Assembly (NCBI GenBank): GCA_031258755.1
Contig: JAIRMK010000198.1
Span: 1-13,603 of the forward strand
From: Prevotellaceae bacterium
Lineage (GTDB): Bacteria; Bacteroidota; Bacteroidia; Bacteroidales; UBA932
Direction of reading: 5' to 3'
Length of the DNA: 13,603 nt
Shown here in pieces: positions 13,026 to 13,603 of the stretch. Position 1 is the stretch's first letter, and each line of letters begins with the position of its first letter. A program made the translations under genes and the position numbers. Under the pieces are notes generated by a model. That model saw only the letters and a list, made by a program, of their open reading frames with translations, did no database searches and was not told the DNA's origin.

Positions 13026-13603
13026 CTACGGAATTATCGCATTCATGATTTCGCTCCAGGGGCCTTTTTGGCCGGTGGTGTTCTCCCAGCGGAGGCAGAA
13101 ATATACGGCGCTGCCGCGCTGCGACTCGTCGAACTCGAGGGTGAAGGGCGTGTGGGTGTCAACGTCCGAGTGCGCGAGGTCGTTCACCGACGCGGGCGGC
13201 GCACTCAGGATGCCCCACTTTATTTCCGCGCAGTGCTGCCCCTTGGGCTTGGCCTTCGACTTCTTGCTCCCCTGGTCGTAGAAGTGGATAATGAGCCGGC
13301 GGATGGTGCCGCTGTCGATGTCATAGTCCGGGTACGTGGTAGCCACCGGCGCCGGCGTTTTGCCGCCGCTGCTGTGCTTGGGCAGCCCCATGGCATCCAA
13401 ATCGACGTCGGTAACCAGCGGGTTGCCTTTCAGCATACCGGTGTAGAGTTGCCGGTAGCTCGGCACAAACACCTTTTCCGCCGCCGTCAGCGCGTCCGTT
13501 TTCAGGTGGGTGCGCTCTGCCGGGTTTTGCCAGTCGGTAAACGCGGTGGAGAACGCCGAGAACTTGGGCGAGAAGTCCGTGTCGAACCATTGGCCGTATG
13601 GCG
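13026..13603 (-). CDS. C-terminal part of a hypothetical protein with a fibronectin-like tail (5' end outside window)
   Basis: The frame is open from the right edge to the stop at 13026, giving about 192 visible residues. The GTG at 13472 is only an internal Val. Upstream of it the frame reads QWFDTDFSPKFSAFSTAFTD and later LTAAEKVFVPSYRQLYTGML, helical sequence rich in Ala, Phe and Thr. The last 110 residues (from about DYDIDSGTIRRLIIHFYDQ) look like an Ig/fibronectin-like beta domain, with GQHCAEIKWGILS, THTPFTLEFDES and VYFCLRWENTTGQKGPWSE. I recall similar hypothetical proteins in Bacteroidales, with an N-terminal helical part and this tail, but know no function. GC is clearly higher than in the adjacent leftward cluster, so it probably belongs to a different transcription unit. 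Confidence 0.7.
   Translation of the reverse strand, partial: PYGQWFDTDFSPKFSAFSTAFTDWQNPAERTHLKTDALTAAEKVFVPSYRQLYTGMLKGNPLVTDVDLDAMGLPKHSSGGKTPAPVATTYPDYDIDSGTIRRLIIHFYDQGSKKSKAKPKGQHCAEIKWGILSAPPASVNDLAHSDVDTHTPFTLEFDESQRGSAVYFCLRWENTTGQKGPWSEIMNAIIP

Noticed and set aside
12961..13281. 106-codon plus-strand frame across the palindrome and the last gene
   Set aside because: It runs through simple C/T and G/A sequence and then antisense to a minus-strand gene with a convincing C-terminal domain.
1..13603. tRNA, rRNA, integrase or transposase genes near the accessory region
   Set aside because: I looked for tRNA-like and integrase/transposase-like sequences to explain the accessory genes and saw none in the window.

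Overview
The window looks like a chromosomal piece of a Bacteroidota bacterium, most likely of the order Bacteroidales. The evidence is the gene content (a DUF3276/PUR-type protein, a DUF5606 protein, a long NusB, a PorT-like barrel next to menG) and promoters with the Bacteroidota -7 element TAnnTTTG instead of a sigma70 -10 box. No species can be named from the sequence alone.

Left part (1-8036) is conserved core. It opens with the 3' end of ffh (SRP GTPase), then folD. A short PUR-like gene follows on the minus strand, stop-to-stop with folD. A divergent AT-rich promoter region (about 1480-1595) serves the PUR-like gene leftwards and, rightwards, a tightly packed run: nusB, yajC, a short ybbR-like gene, coaE, a DUF5606 gene, purL and menG. 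Gaps there are 6 nt or less, or the genes overlap. A PorT-like outer-membrane barrel gene comes 17 nt after menG with its own candidate promoter. The run links transcription antitermination, Sec translocation, CoA, purine and menaquinone synthesis, so it is a mixed housekeeping operon and not one pathway.

Right part (8037-13603) is accessory. A 300-base gap of low-complexity, repeat-rich DNA leads to a two-gene HEPN/nucleotidyltransferase (HEPN-MNT) cassette with its own good promoter. An identical 24-bp hairpin sequence lies on both sides of the cassette. Next comes a minus-strand, AT-richer five-gene cluster (12889 to 9135): a small basic protein, a 747-residue exported TPR protein with 16 repeats, a 77-residue HARE-HTH-like protein, a small exported protein, and a zinc-ribbon/membrane/extracytoplasmic protein. 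It ends at a hairpin plus T-tract, which is the second copy of the 24-bp sequence.

A GC-rich palindromic intergenic element (12914-13008) then separates this cluster from the 3' end of a GC-rich gene of unknown function that runs off the window. The best candidates for something new are the five-gene TPR/HARE-HTH cluster and the repeat-flanked HEPN-MNT pair. Neither can be assigned a function from sequence alone.
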